Shown one piece after another: positions 1 to 12,776 of a stretch of 64,000 nt of DNA (positions are counted from its first letter, which is position 1; every line of letters begins with the position of its first letter). This DNA comes from Calliopum simillimum (taxonomy: Eukaryota > Arthropoda > Insecta > Diptera > Lauxaniidae): the NCBI GenBank assembly GCA_951812925.1, contig OX638370.1, positions 115,954,897-116,018,896 of the forward strand, in the 5' to 3' direction. Both the position numbers and the translations under genes were made by a program. A model generated the notes under the pieces. That model did not search any database and was not told the DNA's origin. It worked only from the letters and a program-made list of their open reading frames with translations.

Positions 1-1205
1 TAGGCAAAAGCAAAATAATTTCGTGATTTTTATATATAACTTCAAAATCATGTTTTTTGAACTTTTTGGTTTCGATATCTCTAAAACCATACGTGATAGA
101 TCGATTCTGAAGCCGGATTCACATCTTTGTTTTTTTAAAATTTAATTACAAACAAAATTATCCATGTCCGATCAAAATGTTCAAAAAAATTAGATATAGA
201 ATACTTTTTTAATCTAATTTGCCAGCACTAAACGTAAAAAATGTTTTTTTTTTTTTTTGTAGCAAGTACTAAAGATTTTTGAAAATTTTTTCTAAATACT
301 TAAAGTTCTCAAAAATCATAATTTTCGACTATGTCTACTGGTATGGTATAAATAAATGCGATTTTCATGTTCGGCGACCACAAATCAGTTAGAAAATATG
401 ACTCCAAAAATGTTTACTTAATAAATTAACAGTTAAGGCCAAAAATTAAAACATGCATTTTTTTACCTAACTTTGCGATTGGCTTTAAGACTAACAATTC
501 TAAAAAAATGGTTTTTAATATTCCGCCATTTAAAAATTACAAATAACTCATTTTACATTAGTTTATGTTCCCGGCCTATAATGAACACGTGAACACGTTT
601 TAATAAAATATTATTTTGTATTAGTACTAATTATAACTAAATTTTTAAAGTTATCAAAAGTAACTCTCGAAACAAAATTTCACTCTTGAGGTCTTATTTT
701 TTTTTTTTTTTTTTTTTTTTTTTTGATAAACAAGTACAAAATGGCATATATTGAGTACATTTGGCCTTAACTATCAAAATTTATATTATGCCCAAATTTG
801 AGCTTGAATTGCGAACAATTTGGGCGTATTTTAGGATGATTTTATGCTATATTGGCCTTAATTCTGAATATTTCATTTAAGAACGATTTGAGATAAATTT
901 TAGAACATTTTTTTCTCTCCGTGTATGTTTGAAGTGTAACTTCTTTCGCGAGTGCACTACTGTATTAAAATAAAAATTTTGAATTAAAATTTTTTATGTT
1001 ATGCTACATACATTTTTTTTTTTTTTTTTACTTCGAGCCACTTTGTGGTGCGGGATCAAGGCTGTAGCCTATGCCTATACACGGCCCTGGGTAGAACTGA
1101 CTTTATCATCGGTTGGGAGGGAGCGCTATACGCAACAACAGCAAGCCTGCGATTGTGTGTTCGTGATTTCGGTTCGTTGATTTTTTTACTTAGTGGTAGA
1201 TTTTT
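1..1205. other. non-coding AT-rich stretch
   Basis: Very AT-rich DNA with several long T runs (for example near 700-725 and 1011-1030). I see no codon-like open frame with recognisable protein similarity. The 77-codon frame from 1045 partly overlaps a repeat and looks spurious. Nothing else can be supported here. Confidence 0.6.
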
Positions 1206-1514
1206 TTTATACCCTACACCCATTTTGAACACACAGCCTCCGTCGTCAAAGTTAGCTGGTCTTTTTGAAAATGAGTGAAATCGGTCAAATGACACTCCTA
1301 CCGCCCATTTACAAAATATATTCAAAATGCAACCTTAGGTGTATTTTTCACGACATCGTAACCAAAACAAACATAAATATTAAGGACGGTAAGCGCAAGC
1401 TCTGAGCAAAAACTAGGCGTACTCGTACAAGAGGTCGTGCCCTTACAAACAAAGTATTCAAAATACTGCAGTGTAGGGTATTTAATTTTTGGGCATATTT
1501 AACACCCTGACTTG
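1206..1514 (-). mobile_element. DINE-1-like element, internally deleted copy
   Basis: The plus strand starts with 'tataccctacaccc' and ends with 'gtgtagggtatttaattttt' followed by 'acaccctgacttgt'. These are the two ends of the family seen in full at 34770-35644 (same strand) and 62866-63655 (opposite strand). Between them is the shared 'aaatcggtcaa...gacactcctaccgccca' block and a single degenerate copy of the internal unit. The CCAG-rich and 'gacggacatgg' parts of full copies are missing, so this is a shortened copy. Confidence 0.75.
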
Positions 1515-2415
1515 TTTCTTATTTTGATTAGATTTTTTTTCTCATTGGCTATTTTAAAATTGGAGTTTGTTTTTCTTTAAATTGTGTTAAATTTTGTACA
1601 GTTTGATTTTTGATTTTGGTTTCCACTTTTTTTTCTTTTCTTTTTTTGTTTGATGTTGGCAATTTTTTGACAGTAAGCGGCAAAATGAAAGTTGTTATAC
1701 TTTTCTTTTTAATATTTATCTACCATTTACTTTGTGTTTAATGAAAGTCAATTTTCAAAGTTAAGTACCACTTGATCGAAAATCGGTAGCCCTACTATGA
1801 TTTATGCCTAGATATAAATTAAATCTCGGCAAAAATTGTTTTTTTCGTATAGTGAATCATGTGATATACGCCGAGGTTTGTGCTAAATCTGCAAGCAGCT
1901 GCAAACGTGCAAACGTAATAAAAGGGCTTTACTTTTTGACATTTGTTCAATTACGAGGAAAAAAGATAGTTTATTGACCTTAAACGAGCATTTGCGTAGT
2001 GCTGCCATCAAATCTCATTCGAGTTTAAGAACCAAATTAGTAATCGCGACTCGCGAGACAGAAAATTCGTGTAAACTTGGTAACAGAGAATCGAAACTCT
2101 TTGTAAACGTGTAAACGGCGATTTCTTTCTTTGGTTTCAAAGTTACATATCTGATTTGTATGCACTGGATTTAAACTGCGATAAATTTCCAATTTATTTC
2201 CTGCAGTTTGCAGGTACATGCATCTGGCTCGCTTTCTCGCTCGAAAGCGAAATGAAAAATCAACCCATCGACCCATACAAATTTTACACACATTTTCACT
2301 ACCGAAAAAGACTGCTAGAATTTTTTTAGCATGGCGATTTCTTTTTGACAGTTGACTCTACATTTACTGCACGTGTTTTCCCAGAGCATTTAGAAGGAAA
2401 ATCAATTAAAATAAG

Positions 2416-2480
2416 GTAATTTTATAGAAATTAAGCTTGAAAATCGAATAAAAATTAACTATAAATTATTATTTTCATAG
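2416..2480 (+). other. 5'-UTR intron of the BTF3/bicaudal gene
   Basis: A 65-bp candidate intron runs from 'aataag|gtaatt' to 'attttcatag|aa', ending two bases before the start codon at 2483. The acceptor has an acceptable pyrimidine stretch. Exon 1 would be a short untranslated leader lying around 2340-2415; I cannot place the transcription start. A tiny leader intron right before the ATG is common in fly housekeeping genes. Confidence 0.6.
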
Positions 2481-2482
2481 AA

Positions 2483-3043
2483 ATGAATCCCGAAAAGCTA
2501 AAGAAGTTGCAGGCGCTGCAAGCTCAGGTGCGCATTGGAGGTAAGGGAACTCCACGCCGCAAGAAGAAGATCGTCCACTCCACCCCGGCTACAGATGACA
2601 AAAAGTTGCAGTCATCATTGAAAAAATTGTCGGTGAACACTATTCCCGGTATTGAAGAAGTGAATATCATTAAAAATGATGGCACCGTAATCCATTTCAA
2701 CAATCCAAAGGCGCAGGCTTCGCTACCGACCAACACTTTTGCCATCACAGGACACGGTGAGAACAAATCTATTTCAGAAATGTTACCCGGAATCTTGACC
2801 CAACTGGGACCCCAAGATATAACGCAGTTAAAGAAAATTGCTACTGAATTTGCAAATAAGGGTGCCGCTGCATCCGTCAGTACTACAATTGCAGCCGCAG
2901 ATGACGATGTGCCTGATTTGGTGCAAAATTTTGAAGAAGTTGCTATTGCTGGTACCTCAGCCTCTGCTGCTGCGGCTGCTGCTGTTGTCGCTGAAAGTTC
3001 TGCCGAAACCGCCGCTAAGGTGGAGGAAATTCCAGTTGCTTAA
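2483..3043 (+). CDS. bic: NAC beta subunit, BTF3 / bicaudal
   Basis: 186 codons, one coding exon. The product is the beta subunit of the nascent polypeptide-associated complex, which binds ribosomes and shields emerging chains; in Drosophila the orthologue is bicaudal, needed for anterior-posterior patterning. The N-terminus '[20 protein letters not shown]' and the following basic 'GTPRRKKK' stretch are the ribosome-contact region. The NAC domain follows at about residues 35-100, with '[19 protein letters not shown]' and '[20 protein letters not shown]' typical of BTF3. The C-terminal tail (from about residue 140) is acidic, then alanine-rich, and is a little longer than I recall for Drosophila bic. 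The start is fixed by the conserved MNPEKL and the splice site just before it. A poly(A) signal AATAAA lies at 3239-3244. Identification is secure; the fly symbol is by orthology. Confidence 0.95.
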   Translation: MNPEKLKKLQALQAQVRIGGKGTPRRKKKIVHSTPATDDKKLQSSLKKLSVNTIPGIEEVNIIKNDGTVIHFNNPKAQASLPTNTFAITGHGENKSISEMLPGILTQLGPQDITQLKKIATEFANKGAAASVSTTIAAADDDVPDLVQNFEEVAIAGTSASAAAAAAVVAESSAETAAKVEEIPVA

Positions 3044-3969
3044 GCGTAAATATTCAAACAACATAAGAGCCATTTCATTAGACAGCCAGCAAGCCAGCCA
3101 ACAACAACAACAATACGAGTCAACCAAATCAGCAGAAAATCATCAGCAAAGCAACAGTCGAAGGCGCAGATTTTTATTTTTAATATAAAGGAGTTAAAGG
3201 ATTATATAAATCCAACAAGATATACACAACAACACACTAATAAACATTTTCTAAAAGCAAGGGTTTTATCGGGACACGCAAGGGGTACTGCGGCATCGAC
3301 TGTCGTTTCATTTTGTAGTGTGGAGTTTTATTAATTATAATAATAATTATATTATAATAGTAAGAGAATTATAAAAAAAAAATCTTAAAAAAAGAAACAG
3401 AACTTAGTACACATTGAAAAGAACAAAAACAAAGGAAAAACAAACACTTTATATACTGTGAGTTAAAACCATTAAAGCGATGGGACTAAATTTGTTTCCA
3501 GAAAAAAAACAACAAAATTAAACGTTTTTATTTAAATTTCAGAGATTAAACTTTTTTTATGTAGATTAACAGCCAGCCAAATTGTGAAACTTGATTTTTT
3601 TTTCTTGTTTCTAGGAGGTGTTCTTTCGTTTAACAAATATAATTTAAGTGTGCTTAAAAAAAGTCGAATCTTCAAGGTCATTGCAAATATGAACAAAGCA
3701 TTCTATAGTTTAACTTGCAGTTTACATGCAATTCACTGCTGAAAGTTTTGAGAAAACTAACCCATTAGCAACATATCCATCTAACAAAATCGTCCGTAAG
3801 TACGTTACACCATATTTTCCATGCTATATTCTAAACGTTGGATTAATGAAACAAACTACAAGAGTTGTAACGTTTTCAGGTTTCGATAGCCCATGCTATT
3901 TTATTTCCAGATTGTTCAAACTGCTTTGCAGAGCTTTATGAGGAAGTAGTTTTTTTTTTTATATAAATA

Positions 3970-4258
3970 CAGACCTGTTCCGGATTTCAATTACTTTTCA
4001 TTTAGGAGACTGATGAAAACGGTGAGCCGAATAATAGAAAGTATTAGCATTTCTTTTGTGGAGCATTACATGTTCGAGAAATAATATGGCTTTGCATTAA
4101 CTAAAAAGTAACCGTTTAGGAAATGTTCGAATATTTCTTAAACTGTTACTTTTTCGTAAATACAAATCAATATTATTTGTAGAACTTGTAATTCTCCACA
4201 AAAAAGATTCAAATACTTTTTTTATAATTGAAACCACACGGATTACGGAACGGGACTG
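3970..4258. mobile_element. degenerate palindromic miniature element
   Basis: Two imperfect arms of about 140 bp pair across a centre near 4115. The outer ends are 'cagacctgttccgg' (3970) and its partner 'ggaacgggactg' (ending 4258). Inner arm segments such as 'ttttgtggagcattacatgt' pair with 'acttgtaattctccaca'. The centre is 'gtaaccgtttaggaaatg' against 'aatatttcttaaactgttac'. This is a foldback-type MITE that has collected many mutations. No clear target duplication was found. Confidence 0.7.
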
Positions 4259-4851
4259 ATAAAAAATAAAGTTTCCTATTGGAAAGGATAAAAAAAGAAG
4301 TTTTGGGCAAAGACTGCTACTACGAAATAAACGTGAAATAATTTAAAAGCCATTTTTTGCACTTTTAAGCACTGATGTACAAATATTGCTGTAATGGAAA
4401 GAAATGTTAATGGGCATCCTTAACTTCTGAAAAGTAAAAGTTTCATTCCAGTTCAAGTTTCTTGAAATATACGGATGAATCGACCCAATAACAAAATTTT
4501 TACTTTATGACCACCAGCTTAACATCACATTTATTAAAATATGTACCGTCATTGAATGTCTCCTGCATTATTGGTCTTTTTTAGATTTTTTTTTTTTCTT
4601 TCAAGCTTGTAAATTAAATGGGCATCGTATCTAATAATCTGATTATGTATCATAACTGCTCTAAAGTTATTTATGATAATTGAATTCGAATCTTCTCTTT
4701 TGAGTAGAAATATTTTTGATATTGTGAAAAAATTAAGGCATTTAGATAAGGGATTGTTATCGATTGTTTATGTTGGAAGTAAACGAATTACTAAAATTCT
4801 TTTATTTGAACATATGATTAAATTAACAAGATAATATTGTAATTAATTACC

Positions 4852-5128
4852 ATAATTCACCCATATCATCTTATACGATTTCGATTGGAACTAAATCGAA
4901 TCGATATTTTGCTATGTGCGATATAAAACGAAGGGCATCTGCGGGCACTAGGAGTTTGTTGGCAGGCAGCGGTGCGGAAACGAAAATCCAAATCGAATCA
5001 GCCATATCAACTTATTCGATTTTGATTCAAAAGAATTTTCTATTTTGGTTATCAAAATATATGATAGCAAGATCTCAATTCGATTTCGTTTCAAACGAAA
5101 TCAAATTAGATGATAAGGGTGATTATTT
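4852..5128. mobile_element. inverted-repeat miniature element
   Basis: The left arm (from 4852) carries 'caccc-atatcatctta' and 'gatttcgattggaactaaat'. The right arm (to 5128) is its reverse complement, with 'tagatgataagggtg' at the edge. Arms are about 60-70 bp with scattered mismatches. A fragment of the same arm lies at 17457-17530, so this is a dispersed family. Confidence 0.65.
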
Positions 5129-8100
5129 GTTCTAGACAAACTCGTAAAGCAATCAGTTGGTAGTTGAGGTTGTTTGGTATCCAATTTTTAACAAATTACA
5201 ATTAAAAACTCCAACATAAGCATTGCCAGGAGGGATTATGAACAAATTTAAAGGCAGGAAAGGGCGATAGAAATGAAAAGCAGCAGTTTATTTATATACC
5301 GACAACATACTATACAAACATAAATATACTTTTTTTTTTTAATGTAAAAAAAGAAAACTTGTGTTAATTTTAAATATATGCATATATATTAAATAATAGT
5401 AAGGCGCATTATTAAATAATTTGTAACCTAATACCCTTTGCTCTCCAACTTTAATTTTTTTTAAAGAAAAGTTAAAAAAAAATGTTTTTTAAAACATATT
5501 TGCTTGTTCCAGGTAATTTTTAAAAATGTTGCGTTCAAAAATTACAATTACTAAATTTATATTAAAGAAAAAAAAAAAAAAAAAAAATACATTTATTTAT
5601 CAAAAGAAATTGTTATTTGAAAACAACTCTATAAGCCTTCGGATAGGCAAAAATTAATTATATATATGTACTATAATTTGCTATAATAAGATAGAACATA
5701 GAACATTTTTTCTTGCATAATACTATCAAAGAAAGGTGTTTAGTAGCAACACACGAAAGACCAAAAACTTGTGATACGTTGTGCGTGTCCCACTGTTGTT
5801 GGCATTGAATATCATTTCGATATTCAAAGGTCATTCATTTGTTGCTAGTTAAGTTTATTAACGAAATTTCTGTTAACTTATCAGATACCTTTGCTTTGCA
5901 AAGTCTTTATTCTAAATGTTGGAGCACAATTTCACTTTCATTCAAAAATGTGTAGTTTTCTCTTTGATTTTTGTATTCTTTTTCTCTTAAATTTATACAT
6001 TTTATTGCGTTAACATCTAAAAATAGATGATCATGCTCCCGCTTTACCTTTTATTTTATACTATGTAATATATAAAATCTAGCTTTGGTTTTATCCATGG
6101 GCAAGTGTTTTTTATTTCGGTAAATGAAATTATACTAGTACAGTGTTTCTCAATAATACGGACCAAAACTTAAAGCGTTTCGATTCTGAAAAAGAAAAAT
6201 GTTGCTTTAGTCTGGGGCTTTTCAAGTTTTCTAGATTTACTCTGAAATTGATATTTATTGAGGTTAAGGTAACTAAATTTCATAAAAAAATAGGAATGAC
6301 TCGGCCAAAAAAGTAAAGAAACAAACTCCTATTTTTGTTTTTTTTAATAATTGAAGCTTCAATAACGTTCTTCCTCACCTAAAAACTTGGATGTTGTGAA
6401 TTAATAATTAGTCAAAGCATTGCCTTCCAATCATCAGTGTTTCATCTTTTGACAGAGTTTATATCATGAATCATCGATCTAATGCCACCGCGTTTAGCAC
6501 TATGACTCATCATTTTTACTAATTCGCAAAATTTTCTTAAAAATAAATCTAAACAAGTTTCGCTTTTAAACAAAACAACTTTGAGGTTTTTGTACTTGTT
6601 ATCTTAAACCAAATACAATATTATTCAAAAGAGTTTGTTAAATAATTGTATTATGTAGAACAAAATGCGATTAAAACAAAAAAATGTTAAGAGATAAGAT
6701 TTTTTTTCACACATGGTTTCTTTGAGTTTGTGTTACATTACTTTGCTTATCATAGCAGTAGTAAAATTTTCCTATTCTATTTTTGTTTTGCAAAGATTGT
6801 TGGATTTTGGACAAAAGCTGGCCAAAAATGAGGCCTTCGCAAATTTGTTTCTAGGACCGCTGATTGATGATTGATCAAAATAGGCTAAATTCTAATAAAC
6901 GCGTGTCCAAGATTTTTGCACAGAAATAAGTACAAACAAATATACAATTTTAGCTCGTATAAGTTGAGAAGCTAAACCGATAGATGGCTTACTATTTTCT
7001 TAATTGGTCCACTACTTTCTTTTCGAACACCTTGTAAAATAAATGAAACCAAATTTAAGTTTCTATAAAAAATTTAAGGAGTGTAAATACTTAAGAACTT
7101 ATAATTTTTATTGGTGGAAAAATATTGAGGTAATTGTGTTCGAAGAGTTGTGTAACTTTATAAGGGAGGCTACAAAAACCCATTAACGACCAGCGGGAAC
7201 AAATTTGTTCTTACGTTTGTAACGCAGAGAAGGCGTGGTAGGTATAGAAAAGTATATGTATTCTTGAAAATTGGATTTCTGTTATTGAAATGAGTTCTCG
7301 TCATGAACCGATTTTGTTCGCAATTGAATTTAAATAACAATTAACGCTTTGGATTTATGCGATTTCCTCTTATTTTCTTTTAATTACACATGAAGCCCTC
7401 AAAAACCTATAAAGGTCTATAAAACTGTTTTAAAATGTGTACTTAAAAATGGAAAATAATGTAACCGATGTGATTTTTGGGATAATTGAATGTGATTATG
7501 ATGTTGGAAAAATTCAAAATATCACCGGAAAATTGTGCATTCTGCAAAAAAATTACAAACCAAAGTTCCGGAAAGGGTTAAGTAAAATTGCATATTCATT
7601 GTTTACAATGCCTTTGATATTAGATGTTATTTTGTAGTTGAAACAACGTTTATAGTGTCGTTGATATTAAAAAAACGTCAAAAATTGCACTAAGAGCTGG
7701 TACACACGACAGACAGGAAATTTGCGGAACTATCTCACATATTTTTCGTATTATAATTTTGAAAAAGCACCAAATCTGGCGGGTAGACAATAAGCTGGCA
7801 TTACTAACTCCTGCTTTAACAAATGTCAATTGTTTGTACTGCCATCTGGCGATTTTTTTAATCTAAGGGATTTAATAAGTCTCCAAAGAACAACCCAGCA
7901 GAAAGTTCTGAGTAGCTATCGTCAATAATTTGAGAGGGAGTATTTTGACGTTTATTGCTCAAGTTTATTCCCCAATATTTTACTAGGGAATAATAATGTA
8001 TAAATGAATAATTACAAATAATGTTTGACAAATTAAAAACTTTAGTACAACAATTTTATAGCTTATTGAATTAGCTTTCATTTGATACTAATATTATTAA

Positions 8101-8311
8101 TATTCATTCAAGCGTTTCCAACCTATACCGGTTCTAATAAAACTACTTTTCACTACATATCAGTATTATTTGCTATTCATAGGCGAAATTGCAAGCAGTG
8201 CTTTGTAGACTCTAAAATCATAAAAAAAAGTTCTTATTTAATTTTTTATATCATAAAATATTTATGACAGTGAAATTTAATTATTCAATAATGTCAACAT
8301 TATTCAAATAT

Positions 8312-9098
8312 ATTTGGCCTGGCCAAACATTAAATACCCTACACAGCAGTATTTTGAAAATTTTTGCTAATATGGGAGGTGCCACGCCCTCCAAATTCAC
8401 CCAGTTTTTTTCTCAGAGTTTGCATTTATAATTCTTAATATTTAAGCGAAATTTGGTTGGATTATATGAAAAAATATTTTCAGAATAGAGTTTTGAAGCT
8501 TTTGCTTATATGGGAGGAGCCACGCCCTCTTGTCCGATTTTATCCAGTTTTTGCTTAAAGCTTGAATTTATAGTTTTTAGTGTCCGAGTCAAATCTAGTT
8601 TGATTATCTCAAAAAACGCTTTCAGTACAGCGTTTTGAAGCTTTTGCTTATATGGGAGGTGCCACGCCCTCTTGTCCGAATTCGACCAGCTTTTCTCAGA
8701 GCTTGCGCTGACAATTCGTAGTATTTGTGTGTATTTTGGTTGCATTGTTGTGAAACATACTCCAAAATTTGCATTTTGAAGATATTTTTTGTATGGGCGG
8801 TAGGCGTGTCCTTTGACCGATTTCGCTCATTTTCCATCCCCCGAGCTAACTTTCACGACGGAGGCTGTGTACCAAATTTCATTGAATTATCTTGCTTAAT
8901 TTTCCCAAAAAATGTATTTCCACGCACAGCCGTTACCCAGCCAGCCAGCCAGCCACCCAGACAGACGGACATGGCTATATCGACTCAGGAGGTGACGCTG
9001 ATCAAGAATATATATACTTTTCCATATCTGCCACGCCTCCTTCTCTGCGTTACAAACGGAAGGACAAAGTGAATATACCCTGGGTGTAGGGTATAAAA
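8312..9098 (+). mobile_element. DINE-1-like (Helentron-associated) element
   Basis: Starts 'tttggcctggccaaacatta' and ends 'ctgggtgtagggtataaaaa'. Three internal units about 140 bp apart (near 8380, 8519 and 8660) share 'tatgggaggtgccacgccct'. After them come a (CCAG)n tract near 8938-8965 and the block 'agacagacggacatggctat' with 'gatcaagaatatatatactt'. From memory, that block closely matches the 3' part of Drosophila DINE-1/INE-1. These are non-autonomous rolling-circle (Helentron) derivatives with a microsatellite inside. The short open frames here are not host genes. The first ~20 bp of the full family (see 62866) are missing. Confidence 0.8.
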
Positions 9099-10850
9099 AT
9101 TTGCAACTCTAACAAAATTAATTTTATTTTTACTTACTTACCATGTGTCTTATTAATTAAACTTTACTTTGGTAAATAAACTGAGGAAAATTTTTGTAAA
9201 TTTTTCAAAAATCCAAGTTTTAACAAAGTTTGCCAAATAAGTAGGTATATAAATATACTTATTTGGCACTTGTGTGTTTCTATTCCTTATGCCTTGTTTG
9301 CTGGTACATTTAAAAATTTCGGTTTTGTTTTAATGTTTTAATTTTAATTGTGTCTTTCACAATTTTTTTTTTATTTTAAATTTTTTTAAATTTAAAGCTG
9401 ACAAATAACACGACTTTTACATGTACATAATGTATGCACGTGTAAGTAAAATCACAGTTCGTAAGCGATTCGCTTTGGGTACGCAATTTACGAGCCGTAA
9501 ATTTTTCTTGGAGGGATGAATTCTTACTAATTTTACTAGGAGTATTTTTATTTGACGTATGACCAATTTTCTTACACTCAATCAACCATACTCAATTTTC
9601 TTACTGGGCTATGTGACGGTATGCTGAGTTCTGCTGACAATTTGCTGAATTGCCCAACAAAAAAAGTCGCTTAAGAGTAATTGAGTGTAAAGTTTCTAAC
9701 TTTTTTAACCCACATTTATTATAGCAAAAAAGGAAAGCCATTAATAAATGGTTAATATCAAAAATTGGTTAAAACAATTCCTCAATAATTTCTGAAATAA
9801 AAATTCCTCAAGCGGATACTGAATTCCCACGATTTCGAGGAATTTCTCATATTTTGGCAACACTGCTCTATTCACGTTTTGCGCCCGCTGCTACACAACT
9901 ACAAAACTTCAACAAACGTCGCTGAAGAATCGGCGTACGTTGTCGGCAGTGCGCCATGTTGCCACAATAAAAAATTTTTTTCCAGCCAAAATATATATAA
10001 AAGATCGCCAGTTTTTTATTCATGGTAATATGTTTACATGTTTAAACTGTTATGAAACAACGTAATTTACATTTATGTACATTAGAACGGGTCAATTACT
10101 TTTTGGTCCTGGTTTTGTATATTTTTTAATTCTACGTAAAATTTTAACCGAAGAACTCGTGCAGACCATATGGATGCGATGAATTTTGAGGCGTCTAAGA
10201 ATCGTTGAATTGAGTCTTAGCTTTGCGTATTAAGTCTTGGTCTCGGTCTTAGTCTTGAAAAAATTTATTTAGTTTGTTGAGCATTAAAAATTTCCAAATC
10301 TTATTTTTCAAAGCAGTTGGGTTTTTGAGATGCCAAATATCGAAATAGGTTTGATAATTTATATTTTACGACCGATTTATTAAATATATTGCTTTGACTA
10401 ACCAGCGTTTAAAATGTGTTTTTGAGTAGTTTCAAAAATTATGACAAATGGGAAATTTCATACTAAATCACATATCAAACCTATAGGTTAAAAAAAATAC
10501 ATTTTCTTCTGAACAAATTTCTAGAAACCTTCCGTTGTCAAAATCCAACTGAAATTTAAGTGCAATCTTTTTAAAGAAATACCTAGGCAAAAGTTCTTTA
10601 AAATTAGTTTTTTGCAAAAATGAAGTGTTTAATGTCGAACTCTTTAAATTGTGATAACTCTCGAAATGTCAGAGGTTAAAAAAAAATCTTTTTCGTCGAA
10701 AAAAAAAACTAGCCAAATTAAAAATAAAATTGCCAAGTAGCCAAAATCAATCAAAACGCAAGAATAAAAATACCAACTTTTGACATAAATTGCCAAAACG
10801 GCAACGCTGCCATTGCCAATTTTTTTCGCCGGAATCGGTTTCGTCTGCCG
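9099..10850. other. intergenic region upstream of the phosphatase gene
   Basis: AT-rich DNA between the repeat at 9098 and the leader of the PP2C gene. It contains one dispersed-repeat fragment (9640-9875) and, near 10195-10255, a degenerate 'gtcttggtct' stretch like that of the element at 34163. The 69-codon minus frame at 9376-9585 has no recognisable similarity. Confidence 0.5.
9640..9875 (-). repeat. dispersed repeat fragment ('gaggaattt' family)
   Basis: The segment contains 'aacccacatttattatag', 'aagccattaataaatgg', 'attcctcaagcggat' and 'tttggcaacactgc'. The same words occur in reverse complement order at 45300-45500. It is therefore a second, shorter, opposite-strand copy of that repeat. 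Confidence 0.65.
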
Positions 10851-11099
10851 CTGGAAAATTTTTTATAAATAAAATAAATTGCATAAAAATTATGTGCATT
10901 GTTCTTAAAAATCTAAAGAAAACTTTAAGTTAACTGCAATAAAGTGTAATTGAAAAAAACAAAGAAAAAATTTGTGAATAACGTTCAAGTTGTCCATTTT
11001 TTGCTGTGCCTCCGACTTCTATCCTGCGTTTGTGTGTTTGGTGGGGGGAAAAATTGAAAATTACAACAGAAAAGAGTCGATAGCAGGAAGAAAATTGCG

Positions 11100-11241
11100 T
11101 GAAAAAGACGAAAAGCAAAATCAAAATTTACAGAAGAAGGCGTGGGGATACACACGATAAAAAGAAAACTGTCAAGCAGCACTTCTATTTGTGCGATTCC
11201 TTGATAAATAAAAGCGCGAGCTGTAAAGTCGCCTCTACCAG
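11100..11241 (+). promoter_or_regulatory. 5'-UTR exon end of the phosphatase gene
   Basis: A strong donor 'ctctaccag|gtaggaat' at 11241/11242 and a matching acceptor 'tttttttcag|gttgtt' at 12684/12685 define a leader intron of about 1.44 kb. The upstream boundary of the exon is uncertain; transcription probably starts somewhere between 10850 and 11200. A palindromic MITE (11985-12328) sits inside this leader intron. Confidence 0.5.
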
Positions 11242-11984
11242 GTAGGAATCGGTGTTATTCGTTCAATGGGTGGTATAATAAAATATATCTTTTAAAGGGT
11301 TTCTACTTTAAAGCCGGCGGTCCCCCACAACCAACCCCAAATTTCCCTCATAACTTCAGACTACATTTGTCTCACTGCAATGAAAATTGATTTATCATTT
11401 GCGGCTTAACTTTACGTTTGCTTCCAAAACCCAATTTAGTACAAACCACACTTTTCTTGTTAAACTTATAATTCTTACATAGAATGTGAAATAAAAATGT
11501 TCGCCTCGGAATTACTTTCGGGGATATAACCATCAACAGATCGGGATATAACTTTTATAAAAACTGCTATAAGTTCTGAACCCCTAGATGGTTTTTAATA
11601 ATATTGGTGTCATATAGAAGGTATTTTAATTTAAATCCGATTGATGGGTTTCGAGATAAAGAAAATTTTCAAAGATTTTGACTTATTTAAAAAAAAAGTG
11701 TTTCTTAAAAAATGCCTTACTAACCAATAGTTTTAGTAACAGAATATAGTATAAAATTGGTCAAAAATTTCGAAAAACAATAACTTTTGTACACCCTATT
11801 TTGTAGTTAATTAAAATACCTTTCTTATGACATCAATATATTTTGAATCCATCAATAGGTTCAGAACTTATATCGATTTTCATAAAAGCTATATCAGTAT
11901 CTTCTGATGGTTATATCTCCGATACTAGGTCCAGTGAATTTTTTGTTGATTTTGTAATTATTTTGGTCAATAACAAAAGGAAAT

Positions 11985-12328
11985 GTCTATACGGGGCGAC
12001 TCGCGTACGCGAAAACTCCTCTCTCTCTCTCAATTAACTCAATTAGCGTACGCGAAATCCAGTGAAGTTTTTTCCCCCGAGGAACTTGATTAATTTATGT
12101 ACTGATCCGCGGCCGAAGACCGCCGCGAAGCCGGTGTTGGATGTCTGACGGGTTTAAATCCTGAGCTGCGGCCGCAGGCCGCCCACTTACCCCTACTTTT
12201 ATGTAAAATTACTGTTGTAACGAAGATGCGTCCCGGGGGAAAAAACTTCACTGGATTTCGCGTACGCTAATTGAGTAAATTGAGAGAGAGAGAGGAGTTT
12301 TCGCGTACGCGAGTCGCCCCGTATAGAC
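11985..12328. mobile_element. 344-bp palindromic MITE with near-identical 90-bp arms
   Basis: Left arm 11985-12079 starts 'gtctatacggggcgactcgc'. Right arm ~12236-12328 is its reverse complement, ending 'gcgagtcgccccgtatagac'. Only about one to three differences separate the arms, so insertion or homogenisation is recent. Each arm contains two GCGTACGC palindromes and a (CT)n/(GA)n tract. The core, 12105-12182, is unusually GC-rich for this locus and includes CTGCGGCCGCAG. It encodes no protein. A target duplication could not be fixed. Confidence 0.85.
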
Positions 12329-12776
12329 AGACTCATAACAAAATTGGGCTTTGGGACCAGTTTTAAACCTCTTTATAACATCGAATAATATCACAATCTT
12401 TTCTAGCTTTGATGTAAACTTTTTGTTAAAATGGTATTATCGTTTGAAATTTAAAGAAGTTTTGATTTAATTATTAAACTAATAATATATTTTCAAAAGT
12501 TTATGAGCTGTTTTGACTCTTTAAATTCTCCACCACATTCTTCAGCTACACTATACTCGGTATCTACCCGAAATAACTGTAATTTACAGTGAAAACTGAA
12601 TATGGCAACAGTGCCTGTCAAGAACAAATTTGTTCATCCAATTTTCGTTTGATTTTTACCTTAACTTTCACAAATTTTTTTCAGGTTGTTATTCGTTCGA
12701 TTCATTGTGCTGTAGAATCGATTTAAACAGAAGTCGACGTTCGTGATTTACCCAAAATTGAATTTCAGCCTGTATC

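Larger units (their letters stand above)
3245..8311. other. intergenic region downstream of BTF3
   Basis: About 5 kb between BTF3 and the next repeat. It holds two inverted-repeat elements (3970-4258, 4852-5128), long A/T runs and short open frames (3726, 4914, 7437, 8082) that do not resemble known proteins. At 6815-6835 there is a short match to the inner part of the 40-bp terminal repeat found at 20641 and 22172. No gene is supported. Confidence 0.55.

Noticed and set aside
8506..9089. Several overlapping 65-115 codon frames
   Set aside because: They follow the DINE-1-like element, and the same peptides recur at 34779-35077 and 63323-63628.
12150..12165. 'gggtttaaatcctgag' looks like a tRNA B-box
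   Set aside because: No foldable T-arm, anticodon arm or acceptor stem around it; it lies in the core of a palindromic MITE.
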